NCBI GenBank assembly: GCA_007116295.1
Contig: SKIS01000012.1
Location: forward strand, 1 to 5,218
DNA length: 5,218 nt
Reading direction: 5' to 3'
DNA from: Candidatus Woesearchaeota archaeon
GTDB lineage: Archaea > Nanobdellota > Nanobdellia > Woesearchaeales > 21-14-0-10-32-9
The notes below the pieces were generated by a model, which was not told where the DNA came from, made no database searches, and saw nothing but the letters and a program-made list of their open reading frames with translations. Position numbers and translations under genes: made by a program. Shown piece after piece: positions 5,213 to 5,218 of the stretch (positions are counted from its first letter, which is position 1; the number at the start of each line of letters is the position of its first letter).

Positions 5213-5218
5213 AAATAA

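Noticed and set aside
1..5218. CRISPR array, insertion sequence, phage or toxin-antitoxin module
   Set aside because: No regularly spaced repeats, terminal inverted repeats with a transposase, phage-like genes or paired small toxin/antitoxin frames were found on either strand.

Overview
The window looks archaeal, AT-rich (roughly 30% GC by eye), and gene-dense. Four features support an archaeal reading. The glycyl-tRNA synthetase is the single-chain archaeal/eukaryotic type. The tRNA-Gly has no encoded CCA and an A discriminator. Small TATA boxes sit about 25-28 bases upstream of start codons. No Shine-Dalgarno motif precedes any start that can be inspected. The small intergenic gaps, compact 503-residue synthetase and unusual motif 3 would fit a small-genome lineage such as a DPANN archaeon, but that placement is inference.

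Layout, left to right. Bases 1-929 (minus) hold the first 309 residues of an S66-family serine peptidase of the MccF/LD-carboxypeptidase type; its C-terminus runs off the left edge. Next is a tRNA-Gly(UCC) gene (982-1053, minus). An 88-base divergent intergenic region follows, with a promoter for each direction and two small palindromes, and then glyS (1142-2653, plus), the synthetase that charges that tRNA. Downstream on the plus strand are a 104-residue DUF4870/Tic20-like membrane protein (2703-3017), a hairpin plus T-tract terminator, and a 498-residue lactate permease family transporter (3125-4621). The last gene (4616-5212, minus) encodes a 198-residue six-helix membrane protein of unknown function, and its stop codon overlaps the permease stop codon tail to tail.

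How the parts relate. The tRNA-Gly and glyS form a cognate pair placed back to back. The peptidase lies just beyond the tRNA; MccF-type members of its family destroy toxic aminoacyl-adenylate mimics, which is thematically close to a synthetase, but a functional link is speculation. The DUF4870 gene, the permease and the 198-residue protein are all membrane proteins. Each plus-strand gene has its own promoter-like element, so they look like monocistronic units rather than one operon. There is no CRISPR array, insertion sequence, phage gene or other mobile signature, and no stretch over 300 bases lacks a gene. I found no clear new multi-gene system. The best leads are the divergent tRNA-Gly/glyS arrangement, the altered glycine-binding motif in GlyRS, the archaeal MccF-like peptidase and the orphan membrane protein.
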